Source: Achromobacter xylosoxidans (GTDB lineage: Bacteria; Pseudomonadota; Gammaproteobacteria; Burkholderiales; Burkholderiaceae_B). Taken from it: a stretch of DNA of 40,260 nucleotides. The stretch's first letter is position 1. Each line of letters starts with the position of its first letter. Below, piece after piece: positions 25,612-33,256 of the stretch. The stretch is taken from assembly GCF_002192695.1 (NCBI RefSeq), contig NZ_MTLG01000116.1, positions 1 through 40,260 on the forward strand, in the 5' to 3' direction. Below the pieces are notes generated by a model that was not told the DNA's origin, ran no database searches, and saw nothing but the letters and a program-made list of their open reading frames with translations. A program made the translations under genes and the position numbers.

Positions 25612-26628
25612 ATGACGCAGACCCCCCGCCGCGCTGTGCGCCGCGCCCTGTTGCAAGGCGCCGTGGCGCTGGCCGCCACCCTGCCTTTCGGCGCCCCGGC
25701 GCTGGCCCAGGCCACCGATTTCCCGACCAAGCCGCTGCGCTTCGTCGTGCCTTACCCGCCTGGCGGCCCGCTGGACACCATGGCCCGGATGCTGGCCGAG
25801 AAGGTGCGCGGCTCGCTGGGGCAGCCGGTCATCGTGGAAAACCGTTCGGGCGCGGGCGGCAACATTGGCGCCGACCTGGTGGCCAAGGCGCCGGCCGACG
25901 GCTACACGCTGGTGATGGGCGCGGTCGCGACCCACGCCATCAATCCCTGGCTGTTCGCCAATCTGCCGTATGACCCGGTGAAGGATTTCGCGCCGGTGAC
26001 GATCGTGGCCTCGGTGCCCAATGTGCTGGTGATGAACGTCGAGTTCGCGCAGAAGAACAAGATCGAGAAGCTGGCCGATCTGATCGACTACGCGAAGAAG
26101 AACCCGGGCAAGCTGAACTACGGCTCGGGCGGCAACGGCAGCGCAGGCCATCTGTCGGGCGAGTTGCTGAAGGCGCGCGCGGGGATCAATGTCGAGCACA
26201 TTCCTTACCAGGGCGCGGCGCCTGCGCAGCTGGCGCTGCTGTCGGGGCAGTCGGATTTCATGTTCGACAACCTGGCGGCTTCGGCGCCGCTGATCAAGGA
26301 CGGCAAGGTGAAGGCCTTGGCCGTGACCACCGCCAAGCGTTCTTCGCTGCTGGCGGATGTGCCTACGGTGGAAGAGTCGGGGATCAAGGGCTTTGATCTG
26401 GGGACCTGGTTCGGAGTGTTCACGACGGGCGGCACGCCGGCGCCGGTGGTGGCGAAGCTGAACAAGGCTTACTCGGAGGCGATGCAGCAGGCGGATGTGA
26501 AGCAGCGGCTGCTGACGATGGGGTCGGAGGCTGCGCCGATGGCGCCTGAGGCGTTTGCTGAGTTCGTTAAGGGTGAGAAGGCGAAGTATCAGGAGATTGT
26601 GAAGATCTCGGGTGCTAGTTTGAATTGA
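25612..26628 (+). CDS. Bug-family (TctC-like) periplasmic receptor, orphan
   Basis: The 338-residue protein has an N-terminal export signal (TPRRAVRRALLQGAVALAAT, cleavage near ALAQA at about 34). The mature part starts TDFPTKPLRFVVPYPPGGPLDTMARMLAEK, then VENRSGAGGNIGADLVAKAPADGYTLVMG, the Bug signature. The twin arginines followed by ALLQG make Tat export conceivable, but Sec is the usual route. Bug receptors bind carboxylates and may serve TctAB transporters or sensing; no tctA or tctB gene is nearby, which is normal for this family. AGGAGA lies before the ATG at 25612, preferred over an upstream in-frame start. The last 100 bases are unusually poor in C (17 of 120 over 26521-26640). Confidence 0.92.
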   Translation: MTQTPRRAVRRALLQGAVALAATLPFGAPALAQATDFPTKPLRFVVPYPPGGPLDTMARMLAEKVRGSLGQPVIVENRSGAGGNIGADLVAKAPADGYTLVMGAVATHAINPWLFANLPYDPVKDFAPVTIVASVPNVLVMNVEFAQKNKIEKLADLIDYAKKNPGKLNYGSGGNGSAGHLSGELLKARAGINVEHIPYQGAAPAQLALLSGQSDFMFDNLAASAPLIKDGKVKALAVTTAKRSSLLADVPTVEESGIKGFDLGTWFGVFTTGGTPAPVVAKLNKAYSEAMQQADVKQRLLTMGSEAAPMAPEAFAEFVKGEKAKYQEIVKISGASLN

Positions 26629-26668
26629 TTGGTTTGTCTTGATGGGCGTTTTTTTGAGTTCTTGAGAC

Positions 26669-26976
26669 GCCCGTCGCGTCGGCGGCCCGCGGTGTGCGGG
26701 GCTGCGATTGCGGTCCGGAGCGTTCGCTCCGGACTTCCCCTTCGTCATCTTCGTCACCGCCTGCGGCGGTTCCTTCAGATTCCCTCGGGCTTATCGACGC
26801 CCCGCACACCGCGGGCCGCCGACGCGCCGGGCTCTGGCGGTTGAAACTTGCCGTCAACTGGGGCGATTGGCGTTCTTCTGGTTCTTGCCGACGTCTGTGT
26901 GGGGTGGCGTGTCTTGCGGGGCCCGCCCCAGGCCGGCCGCGCGGGCGGCCTTTTGGGGCTTACGCGGTGTCTTGCG
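26669..26976 (+). repeat. 308-bp structured repeat, copy 3 (complete)
   Basis: The arms 26669-26702 and 26799-26832 are 34 bases each and pair at 33 positions. The inner part has a ten-pair hairpin at 26713-26734 and a CCGCC-TGC-GGCGG hairpin near 26757-26769. About 75 bp later is the hairpin block 26909-26976 with stem GCCCCA/TGGGGC (26925-26930 with 26954-26959), bounded by GTGTCTTGCG on both sides. The whole lies between the Bug gene and a VOC gene transcribed the same way. The remaining bases 26977-27070 are G+T-rich and carry nothing I recognise beyond the VOC leader. Confidence 0.9.
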
Positions 26977-27070
26977 TCGTGATGGTGTGTCTTCGCGTCT
27001 TGCGCTCCGCGCCTTGCAGAGCGGTTCGTGGTCTATGCTGAGCATCCTTGCTTACTGATCTGGGGCCGTC

Positions 27071-27433
27071 ATGCATCTACAAGCTGCCATTCCCATCCTG
27101 CGCATTTTTTCCGTGGAGAAGGCGCGCGAGTTCTATCTGGATTTTCTGGGGTTCGAGTGGGACTGGGAACATCGCTTCGAGCCGGGGCTGCCGCTGTATG
27201 CGCAAGTGCATCGCGGTGACCTGACGCTGCACCTGAGCGAGCACCACGGCGACGGCACGCCCGGATCCGCGGTCTTTGTGCGGATGCAGGGCGTGGACGA
27301 GTTTCAGGCCGAGGTGAACGCCAAGGGCTATGGCTATATGCGGCCGGGCGTGGAAGAGATGCCTTGGGGGCGGGTGATGACTGTCATCGATCCGTTCGGG
27401 AATCGGCTGAGCTTCTGCGAATCATCCGACTAG
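27071..27433 (+). CDS. Small VOC-superfamily protein (bleomycin-resistance/glyoxalase fold)
   Basis: The 120-residue protein has the two beta-alpha-beta-beta-beta modules of a single VOC unit: AAIPILRIFSVEKAREFYLDFLGFEWDWEH at the start, DLTLHLSEHHGDGTPGSAVFV in the middle and PWGRVMTVIDPFGNRLSFCE at the end. Many such proteins are annotated as glyoxalase or bleomycin resistance proteins; metal binding or antibiotic binding cannot be decided here. It stands alone. Its stop overlaps the stop of the convergent LivF-like gene (shared CTAG at 27430-27433). The ATG at 27071 has only a weak ribosome binding site. Confidence 0.85.
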   Translation: MHLQAAIPILRIFSVEKAREFYLDFLGFEWDWEHRFEPGLPLYAQVHRGDLTLHLSEHHGDGTPGSAVFVRMQGVDEFQAEVNAKGYGYMRPGVEEMPWGRVMTVIDPFGNRLSFCESSD

Positions 27434-28122
27434 ACGCCCAGGTAGCGCTGCGCCAGCTCGGGCTGCGCGGCGAGTTCCGCCGGGCTGCCTTGCCAGACCA
27501 CGCGGCCTTTTTCCAGGACGTGGTGGCGGTCCACCAGCGTCGCCATTTCCTTCAGGTTCTTGTCTATCACCAGGATGGTCTGGCCTTCTTCCTTCAGGCG
27601 GCGCAGGCAGTTCCAGATTTCGTGGCGGATCAGCGGGGCCAGGCCTTCGGTGGCTTCGTCCAGGATGAGCAGGCGCGGGTTGATGAGGAGCGCGCGGCCG
27701 ACGGCGAGCATTTGCTGCTCGCCGCCGGACAGGGTGCGGGCGGATTGGGCGCGGCGTTCCTTCAGACGGGGGAACAGGTCGAAGACGCGGCCCACGTGCC
27801 AGCCGACGCGGGTGTTGCGGGCGGTGGCGATCAGGTTTTCTTCCACCGACAGCGAGCCGAAGACGCGGCGGCCTTCGGGTACCAGGCCTATGCCCAGCTG
27901 GGCGATGCGGTGCGGGGCCTGGCCTGTTATCGGCTGGCCGTCGAGCAGGATGCTGCCGCCCTGCGCGGGCAGCATGCCCATGATGGTTTTGACGGTGGTG
28001 GTCTTGCCCATGCCGTTGCGGCCGATCAGGGATACGACCTGGCGCGCGGCGATGTCCAGGTCCACGCCGAACAGCACTTTGCTCGCGCCGTAGCCGGCCT
28101 GCAGTTGCTTGAGTTGCAGCAT
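27430..28122 (-). CDS. Liv-type ABC transporter ATPase (LivF-like), gentisate operon
   Basis: The 230-residue ATPase has Walker A GRNGMGKTT (34-42), signature LSGGEQQMLAVGRAL and Walker B LLILDEATEGLAP. The start at 28122 is chosen because it begins LQLKQLQAGYGASKVLFG as in LivF, and the ATG overlaps the LivG-like stop by one base (TGATG). It is the last gene of the operon. The substrate is inferred from the linked 3-hydroxybenzoate genes: an aromatic carboxylate rather than a branched-chain amino acid. Confidence 0.93.
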   Translation of the reverse strand: MLQLKQLQAGYGASKVLFGVDLDIAARQVVSLIGRNGMGKTTTVKTIMGMLPAQGGSILLDGQPITGQAPHRIAQLGIGLVPEGRRVFGSLSVEENLIATARNTRVGWHVGRVFDLFPRLKERRAQSARTLSGGEQQMLAVGRALLINPRLLILDEATEGLAPLIRHEIWNCLRRLKEEGQTILVIDKNLKEMATLVDRHHVLEKGRVVWQGSPAELAAQPELAQRYLGV

Positions 28123-28874
28123 CAGTCCTCCTCGCCCAGATAGGCGGCGCGCACGTCGGGGTGGTGGCGCACCTCGTCGGGCGTGCCGGTGTAGATGGTC
28201 TTGCCATAGACCAGCACGGTGATGCGATCGGCCAGGGCGAAGACGGCGTCCATGTCGTGTTCGACCAGCAGGATGGCGTAGCGGCCTTTCAGCTCCTGTA
28301 GCAGGGCGGTCATGCGTTGGGATTCCTCGGCGCCCATGCCGGCCATGGGCTCGTCCAGCAAAAGCAGCGATGCGTCCAGCGACAGCGCCATCGCCAGTTC
28401 CAGTTGCCGCTTTTCGCCATGGGCCAGTTCCGATACGCGGACGTGGGCGCGTTCGCCCAGGCCTACGCGTTCCAGCGCCTGCCGGGCGGGTTGGCGCAGC
28501 TGGGGCAGGCGGCGGGCGTTCTTCCATAGGTTGAAGCCGCCGGGGCTGTGCGCCTGCACCGCCATGGCGACGTTGTCCTCGGCGGTGAAGGCGGGATAGA
28601 GCTGGCTGATCTGGAACGAGCGCGCCAGCCCGGCCGCGGGCCGTTTGTGGGCGGGCATGCGGGTGATGTCGCGGCCGTCCAGCAGGATGCCGCCCGCGTC
28701 CGGCAGGATCTCGCCGCTGATCTGCGACAGCAGCGTGGTCTTGCCCGCGCCGTTGGGCCCGATGAGCGCATGCAGTTCGCCGGGCCGGACTTGCAGGTTG
28801 ACGCCTTGGGTCGCGCGCACGGCGCCGAAGGACTTCTGCAGGTCGCGGATTTCCAGCTTGGGATGATCAGTCAT
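28122..28874 (-). CDS. Liv-type ABC transporter ATPase (LivG-like), gentisate operon
   Basis: The 250-residue ATPase has Walker A GPNGAGKTT (39-47), Walker B LLLLDEPMAGMGAEE and the LivG-type degenerate signature ELAHGEKRQLELAMAL. It ends RAAYLGEED. ATG at 28874 overlaps the LivM-like stop by eight bases; a start at 28901 is possible but adds a segment unlike the family. It forms the ATPase pair with the LivF-like protein. Confidence 0.93.
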   Translation of the reverse strand: MTDHPKLEIRDLQKSFGAVRATQGVNLQVRPGELHALIGPNGAGKTTLLSQISGEILPDAGGILLDGRDITRMPAHKRPAAGLARSFQISQLYPAFTAEDNVAMAVQAHSPGGFNLWKNARRLPQLRQPARQALERVGLGERAHVRVSELAHGEKRQLELAMALSLDASLLLLDEPMAGMGAEESQRMTALLQELKGRYAILLVEHDMDAVFALADRITVLVYGKTIYTGTPDEVRHHPDVRAAYLGEED

Positions 28875-29835
28875 GATGTTTGCCTCCCACCAGCCAGCCA
28901 TAGACGCCGCGCTTGCCGAACAGCACTACCAGCACCAGCACCGGTCCCAGGATCAGCATCCAGTGTTCGGTCCACGCGGTGGCGACCTGTTCCAGGCCCA
29001 GGTACACGGCCACGCCCAGCACGGGGCCGAAGATCGAGCCCATGCCGCCCAGGATCACCATGGCCATGAGTTCGCCGGACTTCTGCCACGCCGACATGTC
29101 GGGGCTGACGAAGAGCGCATAGTTGGCCCACAGCGCGCCCGCCAGGCCGGTGCCCGCGGCTGACAGCACGAAGGCGGTGAGCCGGTAGCGCAGCGGCGCG
29201 AAGCCCAGGCCGATGCTGCGGCGCGGATTCTGCTTGATGCTCTGCAACGCCATGCCGAAGGGCGAGTTGACGATGCGGCGGCATGCCAGCACCCAGGCCG
29301 TCATGAGCGCCAGGCAGACGTAGTAGAACGTCGTCGGGTTATTCACGTCCAGGCCGGGCAGGGTGTTGCGCGCGTCGATGGACAGGCCGTCGTCGCCGCC
29401 ATAGACCATCAGGCCGACCAGGATGAAGTACAGCATCTGCCCGAAGGCCAGCGTGATCATGATGAACTGCACGCCCGAGGTGCGCAGCGACAGGAAGCCC
29501 ACCACCAGGCCGGCGAGCGCGGCGGCGGCGATGGCCAGCGGCCACATCACCAGCGCCGCGTTGCTGCCGCTCCAGCCGAACAGCGTGTCGCCCTGGGCCA
29601 GGTGGAAGCCCGCGATGCCGATCACGTAACCGCCCAGCCCGAAGAAGGCGGCATGGCCGAAGCTGACCATGGCGCCGTAGCCCAGGATCAGGTCCAGGCT
29701 GACGGCGGCGATGGCGTAGATGAGGAAGCGGGTCATCAGGTTGATCAGGAAGCTCTCGCCGGTGGCCGACGCGATGGCCGGCACCAGCACGAACAGCAGC
29801 AGTCCGATCGTGTTGACGATGGTTTTTCTGGTCAT
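28867..29835 (-). CDS. Liv-type ABC transporter permease (LivM-like), gentisate operon
   Basis: This is a 322-residue permease of normal LivM length. It has about eight to ten hydrophobic segments, AVSLDLILGYGAMVSFGHAAFFGLGGYVIG near the N-terminus, QSIKQNPRRSIGLGFAP as the cytoplasmic loop and AMVILGGMGSIFGPVLGVAVYL further on. Start ATG at 29835, ten bases after the LivH-like stop. Confidence 0.93.
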   Translation of the reverse strand: MTRKTIVNTIGLLLFVLVPAIASATGESFLINLMTRFLIYAIAAVSLDLILGYGAMVSFGHAAFFGLGGYVIGIAGFHLAQGDTLFGWSGSNAALVMWPLAIAAAALAGLVVGFLSLRTSGVQFIMITLAFGQMLYFILVGLMVYGGDDGLSIDARNTLPGLDVNNPTTFYYVCLALMTAWVLACRRIVNSPFGMALQSIKQNPRRSIGLGFAPLRYRLTAFVLSAAGTGLAGALWANYALFVSPDMSAWQKSGELMAMVILGGMGSIFGPVLGVAVYLGLEQVATAWTEHWMLILGPVLVLVVLFGKRGVYGWLVGGKHHD

Positions 29836-29845
29836 GGGGTCGTTC

Positions 29846-30760
29846 CTATCGCTGCGCGGGCACCAGGCCGCGCGGCTTGAACAGCAGCACGATGGCCATC
29901 AGGATGTAGATGCTGGCCGAGACCAGGCTTGAGCTTGCCGAATCCGACAGCTGCGGCGGCAGCAGCTGCGACATCCAGAAGGGGATGTAGGCGCGTCCCA
30001 GCGCGTCGGTCATGCCTATCATCAGCGAACCCACCAGCGCGCCGCGCACCGAGCCCACGCCGCCCACCACGATGACCACGAAGGTGGTGATGAGGATGCG
30101 TTCGCCCATGCCGATTTCCACCGCCAGCAGCGGCGCCGCCATCACGCCTGCAAAGCCGCAGAGCAGGGCGCCCAGCGTGAAGATCAGCGTGAACAGGCGT
30201 TGGATGTTCACGCCCAGCGCGTCGACCATTTCACCGTCGTCGGCGCCCGCGCGTACCAGCATGCCGACGCGCGTGCGCGAGATCAGCAGCCACAGCCCCA
30301 GCGCCACCAGTACGCCGGCGCCGATGAAGGCCAGCCGCATGAGGGGATAGTTCAGGCCGGGCAAGATCTCCACGGACCCCGACAGGAACGGCGGGATGTC
30401 CATGAAGGGCGGACTGCGGCCGAACAGCACCGTCACCATCTCGTTGGTGAACAGCGTCAGGCCCAGCGTGGCCAGCACCTGGTCCAGGTGGTCGCGGCGG
30501 TAAAGATGGCGGATCACCAGCAGCTCCACCACCAGCCCATAGAGCGCCGCGCCCGCCAGCGCCGCCAGCAGCGCGGCGGCGAAGGAACCGGTGGCGGCGG
30601 CCGCGCTGGCGGCGCAGAACGCGCCCACCATGTAGAACGAACCGTGCGTCAGGTTGATGACGTTCATGATGCCGAACACCAGCGTCAAGCCCGCCGACAG
30701 CAGGAACAGCAACGCGCTGTACTGCAGGCCATTCAAGACCTGCTCCAGGAACATCAGCAT
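29846..30760 (-). CDS. Liv-type ABC transporter permease (LivH-like), gentisate operon
   Basis: This 304-residue permease starts LMFLEQVLNGLQYSALLFLLSAGLTLVFGIMNVINLTHGSFYMVG, the LivH hallmark, and carries VVIVVGGVGSVRGALVGSLMIG in the conserved loop. AAGGAG lies just before the start. It follows the binding-protein gene after a hairpin-bearing gap of 61 bp. Confidence 0.93.
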   Translation of the reverse strand: MLMFLEQVLNGLQYSALLFLLSAGLTLVFGIMNVINLTHGSFYMVGAFCAASAAAATGSFAAALLAALAGAALYGLVVELLVIRHLYRRDHLDQVLATLGLTLFTNEMVTVLFGRSPPFMDIPPFLSGSVEILPGLNYPLMRLAFIGAGVLVALGLWLLISRTRVGMLVRAGADDGEMVDALGVNIQRLFTLIFTLGALLCGFAGVMAAPLLAVEIGMGERILITTFVVIVVGGVGSVRGALVGSLMIGMTDALGRAYIPFWMSQLLPPQLSDSASSSLVSASIYILMAIVLLFKPRGLVPAQR

Positions 30761-30780
30761 GGGGACTCCTTGTGGAGTGG

Positions 30781-30810
30781 GTCCGGCGGACTGCGCGCAA
30801 TCCGCCGGAC
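30781..30810 (-). other. Intercistronic stem-loop after the second Liv-type binding-protein gene
   Basis: GTCCGGCGGA (30781-30790) pairs perfectly with TCCGCCGGAC (30801-30810) around a ten-base loop. It begins 11 bases beyond the binding-protein stop on the minus strand and has no T-run. It occupies the same place as the hairpin at 11596-11646 in the other Liv-type operon. Confidence 0.6.
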
Positions 30811-30821
30811 GCGGTGCGGAC

Positions 30822-31997
30822 TTACATCTTGCAGTCGGCGGCGTGCACGTCGGTATGGTCGCGGGCGATGACCTTCAGGTTCTTGTAGACCAGCTTGCCG
30901 TCGGGGCCGGCTTCGATGTGCAGCAGATACCAGTCCTGGATCGGGTGCTGGTTGGGGCCGAACTTGAACTTGCCGCGCACGCTGGGGAAGTCCGCGCGGC
31001 GCAGCGCATTGCGGAAGTCGTCGGCGCGGCCGGTGATGTCGCCGTCCACCGCCTTCAGCGCGGAGCCGATCAGGTTGGCAGTGTCGTAGGCCTGTGCCGC
31101 GTAGGCGGTGGGGGCGCGGTTGTAGGCCTTGGTGAAGGCGTCGACGAAATGCTTGCTCTGCGGATTGTCGAGGTCGGCGCTCCACAGCGAGCTCAGGTAG
31201 AAGCCCTTGCCGGCGTTGCCGGTCGCGGCCAGCATGCGGTCGTCCATCGAGTAGATGGGCGTGATCATGCGGATCTTTTCGGCCAGGCCGGAGTTGGCGA
31301 ATTGCTTGGTCAGGTTGATGCCCGCGCCGCCGGGGTGGAACTGGAAGATGGCGTCGGGGTTGAGCGAGCGGATGCGCGCCAGTTCCACCGAGAAGTCGGC
31401 CTGTTCCAGCTTGGTGTAGATCTCGTCGGCGATCTCGCCCTTGTATGTGCGCTTGAAGCCGGCCACGGCATCGCGCCCGGCCTGGTAGTTGGGCGCCATG
31501 ATGACCACGCGCTTGGCGCCCAGTTCATTGGCGGCCAGGCCGGCGGTGTCGGCGTAGGAGTCGTTCTGGAAGGCCACCGAGAAGTAGTTCGGGTTGCAGG
31601 CCTTGCCGGCATAGTTGGACGGGCCTGCGTTCAGGCTGACGTAGAAGGCGCCCGCGTTCAGCACGGTCGGGCCCACGGCCGCCATGACGTTGGAGAAGTT
31701 GATGCCGGTGAACAGCCGCACGCCGCCCTGCACCATCTTGTCGGCGATCTGCTTGGCGTTGGCGGGCTTGAGCGCGTCGTCCTCCACGCGCACGTTGACC
31801 GGCACGCCGCCCAGCTTGCCGCCGCCTTCCTTGACCGCCAGCATGAAGGCGTCGCGCTCGTCTTCGCCGATGTAGCCGGCGGGCGTGGACAGGGTGCCGA
31901 TGAAGCCGATGTCGACCGGCTTCTGCTGCGCGCCGGCCGCGAACGCGGTCAGCGCAAGCACGAGGGCGGCGCTGCCGCGGATTGCGGTTTTTCTCAT
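30822..31997 (-). CDS. Periplasmic binding protein of a Liv-type importer, probably for aromatic carboxylates
   Basis: The 391-residue protein has a signal peptide (RKTAIRGSAALVLALTAFAA, cleavage after AGA near residue 23) followed by QQKPVDIGFIGTLSTPAGYIGEDERDAFMLAVKEGGGKLGG, a Peripla_BP_6 fold. It continues to DWYLLHIEAGPDGKLVYKNLKVIARDHTDVH at the C-terminus. AAGGAGA precedes the ATG at 31997, and the much longer frame upstream is an artefact across other genes. The gene is directly downstream of 3-hydroxybenzoate 6-hydroxylase, so 3-hydroxybenzoate or a related acid is the likely ligand. This is inference; members of the group that bind benzoate derivatives are known. Confidence 0.9.
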   Translation of the reverse strand: MRKTAIRGSAALVLALTAFAAGAQQKPVDIGFIGTLSTPAGYIGEDERDAFMLAVKEGGGKLGGVPVNVRVEDDALKPANAKQIADKMVQGGVRLFTGINFSNVMAAVGPTVLNAGAFYVSLNAGPSNYAGKACNPNYFSVAFQNDSYADTAGLAANELGAKRVVIMAPNYQAGRDAVAGFKRTYKGEIADEIYTKLEQADFSVELARIRSLNPDAIFQFHPGGAGINLTKQFANSGLAEKIRMITPIYSMDDRMLAATGNAGKGFYLSSLWSADLDNPQSKHFVDAFTKAYNRAPTAYAAQAYDTANLIGSALKAVDGDITGRADDFRNALRRADFPSVRGKFKFGPNQHPIQDWYLLHIEAGPDGKLVYKNLKVIARDHTDVHAADCKM

Positions 31998-32026
31998 GGT
32001 TGTCTCCTTGGGTGCCTGCATTTTTT

Positions 32027-33238
32027 CTATTGAGAGGATTGCCCCGCGAGGCAGTTTTCCACCTTCCAGCCGTACAGCCACTGCAACGCGTCGTAGAACT
32101 GGGACTGGCTGCGGCCGGTCCACAGCATGTTGCGCACGGTGCGTTCGACGCCCCGCGCGTGATAGAGCCTGCCCATCTCCCGCGTCGACCACACCACCCG
32201 TGCGCTGCGGGGGATGCGGACCGATTCGTACAGGCGGAACGCGGCCTCCAGGTCGTGGCCGCAATGCCTGACGGCCTCGCCCAACGTCACCGCGTCCTCC
32301 AGCGCCATGCAGGCGCCCTGGGCCATGTATTGCGTCATGGGATGGGCGGCATCGCCCAGAATGGTCGCGCGGCCCTGGCCCCAGCGTTCCACGGGCTCGC
32401 GGTCGGCGGTGGCCCAGCGCTTCCAGGACGTGGGGCGGTCCAGCATCTGGTGCGGACGCGGGTGGATGCCCTGGAAGTAGGACAGTACCTCCTCCTTGCT
32501 GCCTTCGCGCACGCCCCATTCTTCCTGCTCGCGGCTGTGGAAGGTCACCACCAGGTTGTATTGCTGGCCGCCGCGCAAGGGATAGTGCACCAGATGGCAG
32601 TGCGGGCCGGCCCACAGCACGGGGGCGTTGATGCGCAGCTCCTCGGGCATGTTCTCGCGCTCGACCACGGCGCGGTACACCACGTGGCCGGTCACGCGCG
32701 CCGGGTCGCCCACCATGCGTTCGCGGATCACGGACTTCACGCCGTCCGCGCCCACCACGGCGTCGGCGCGGTAGCGCTTGCCCTGCGTGTCCACGACCTC
32801 CACGCCCTTGTCGTCCTGCGACAGGGAGGCGATCTGGGTGGAGGTGCGAAAGCTGATCAGCGGGTTCTGCTGCACGGCCTCCAGGATGGATAGATGGATG
32901 TCGGCGCGGTGGATCACGGCATAGGGGCCGCCGAAGCGCTCGCGGAAGGCTGCGCCGGTATCGATGCGCACCACCTCCTTGGCGTCGACCGCGTCCATCA
33001 TGATGATGTGATCGGTGAATACGGCGCGGCCGCGCGCGGTCTGGCCCACGCCCAGGGCATCCAGCGCCGCGAAGGCGTTGGGGCCGAGCTGGATGCCGGC
33101 GCCGATCTCGCCGATGTGCGCGGCCTGCTCCAGCAATTGCACGGCGATGCCCTGCCGCGTCAGCGCCAGCGCGGCGGCCAGGCCGCCGATGCCGCCGCCC
33201 ACCACGATCACGGATTTTCCTGTCTGCGTTGCGTTCAT
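32027..33238 (-). CDS. FAD-dependent 3-hydroxybenzoate 6-hydroxylase
   Basis: This 403-residue single-component flavin hydroxylase is the likely enzyme converting 3-hydroxybenzoate to gentisate with NADH and O2. It has GGGIGG (14-19), the second FAD motif around DAVVGADGVKSVIR and the GDAAHPMTQYMAQGACMALEDA motif. The C-terminal pattern MGRLYHARGVERTVRNMLW...WLYGW also occurs in characterised 3-hydroxybenzoate 6-hydroxylases and differs from salicylate 1-hydroxylases. The presence of gentisate dioxygenase in the same operon supports the assignment. Salicylate is less likely, because the known salicylate 5-hydroxylase is a multicomponent Rieske enzyme, absent here. The equivalent Klebsiella gene is called mhbM. 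Confidence 0.85.
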   Translation of the reverse strand: MNATQTGKSVIVVGGGIGGLAAALALTRQGIAVQLLEQAAHIGEIGAGIQLGPNAFAALDALGVGQTARGRAVFTDHIIMMDAVDAKEVVRIDTGAAFRERFGGPYAVIHRADIHLSILEAVQQNPLISFRTSTQIASLSQDDKGVEVVDTQGKRYRADAVVGADGVKSVIRERMVGDPARVTGHVVYRAVVERENMPEELRINAPVLWAGPHCHLVHYPLRGGQQYNLVVTFHSREQEEWGVREGSKEEVLSYFQGIHPRPHQMLDRPTSWKRWATADREPVERWGQGRATILGDAAHPMTQYMAQGACMALEDAVTLGEAVRHCGHDLEAAFRLYESVRIPRSARVVWSTREMGRLYHARGVERTVRNMLWTGRSQSQFYDALQWLYGWKVENCLAGQSSQ

Positions 33239-33256
33239 GTGTGGCCTCCGCGCCGT

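Noticed and set aside
32027..33238. Assignment as salicylate 1-hydroxylase
   Set aside because: The C-terminal pattern and the linked gentisate dioxygenase fit 3-hydroxybenzoate 6-hydroxylase. No catechol pathway gene is in the window.
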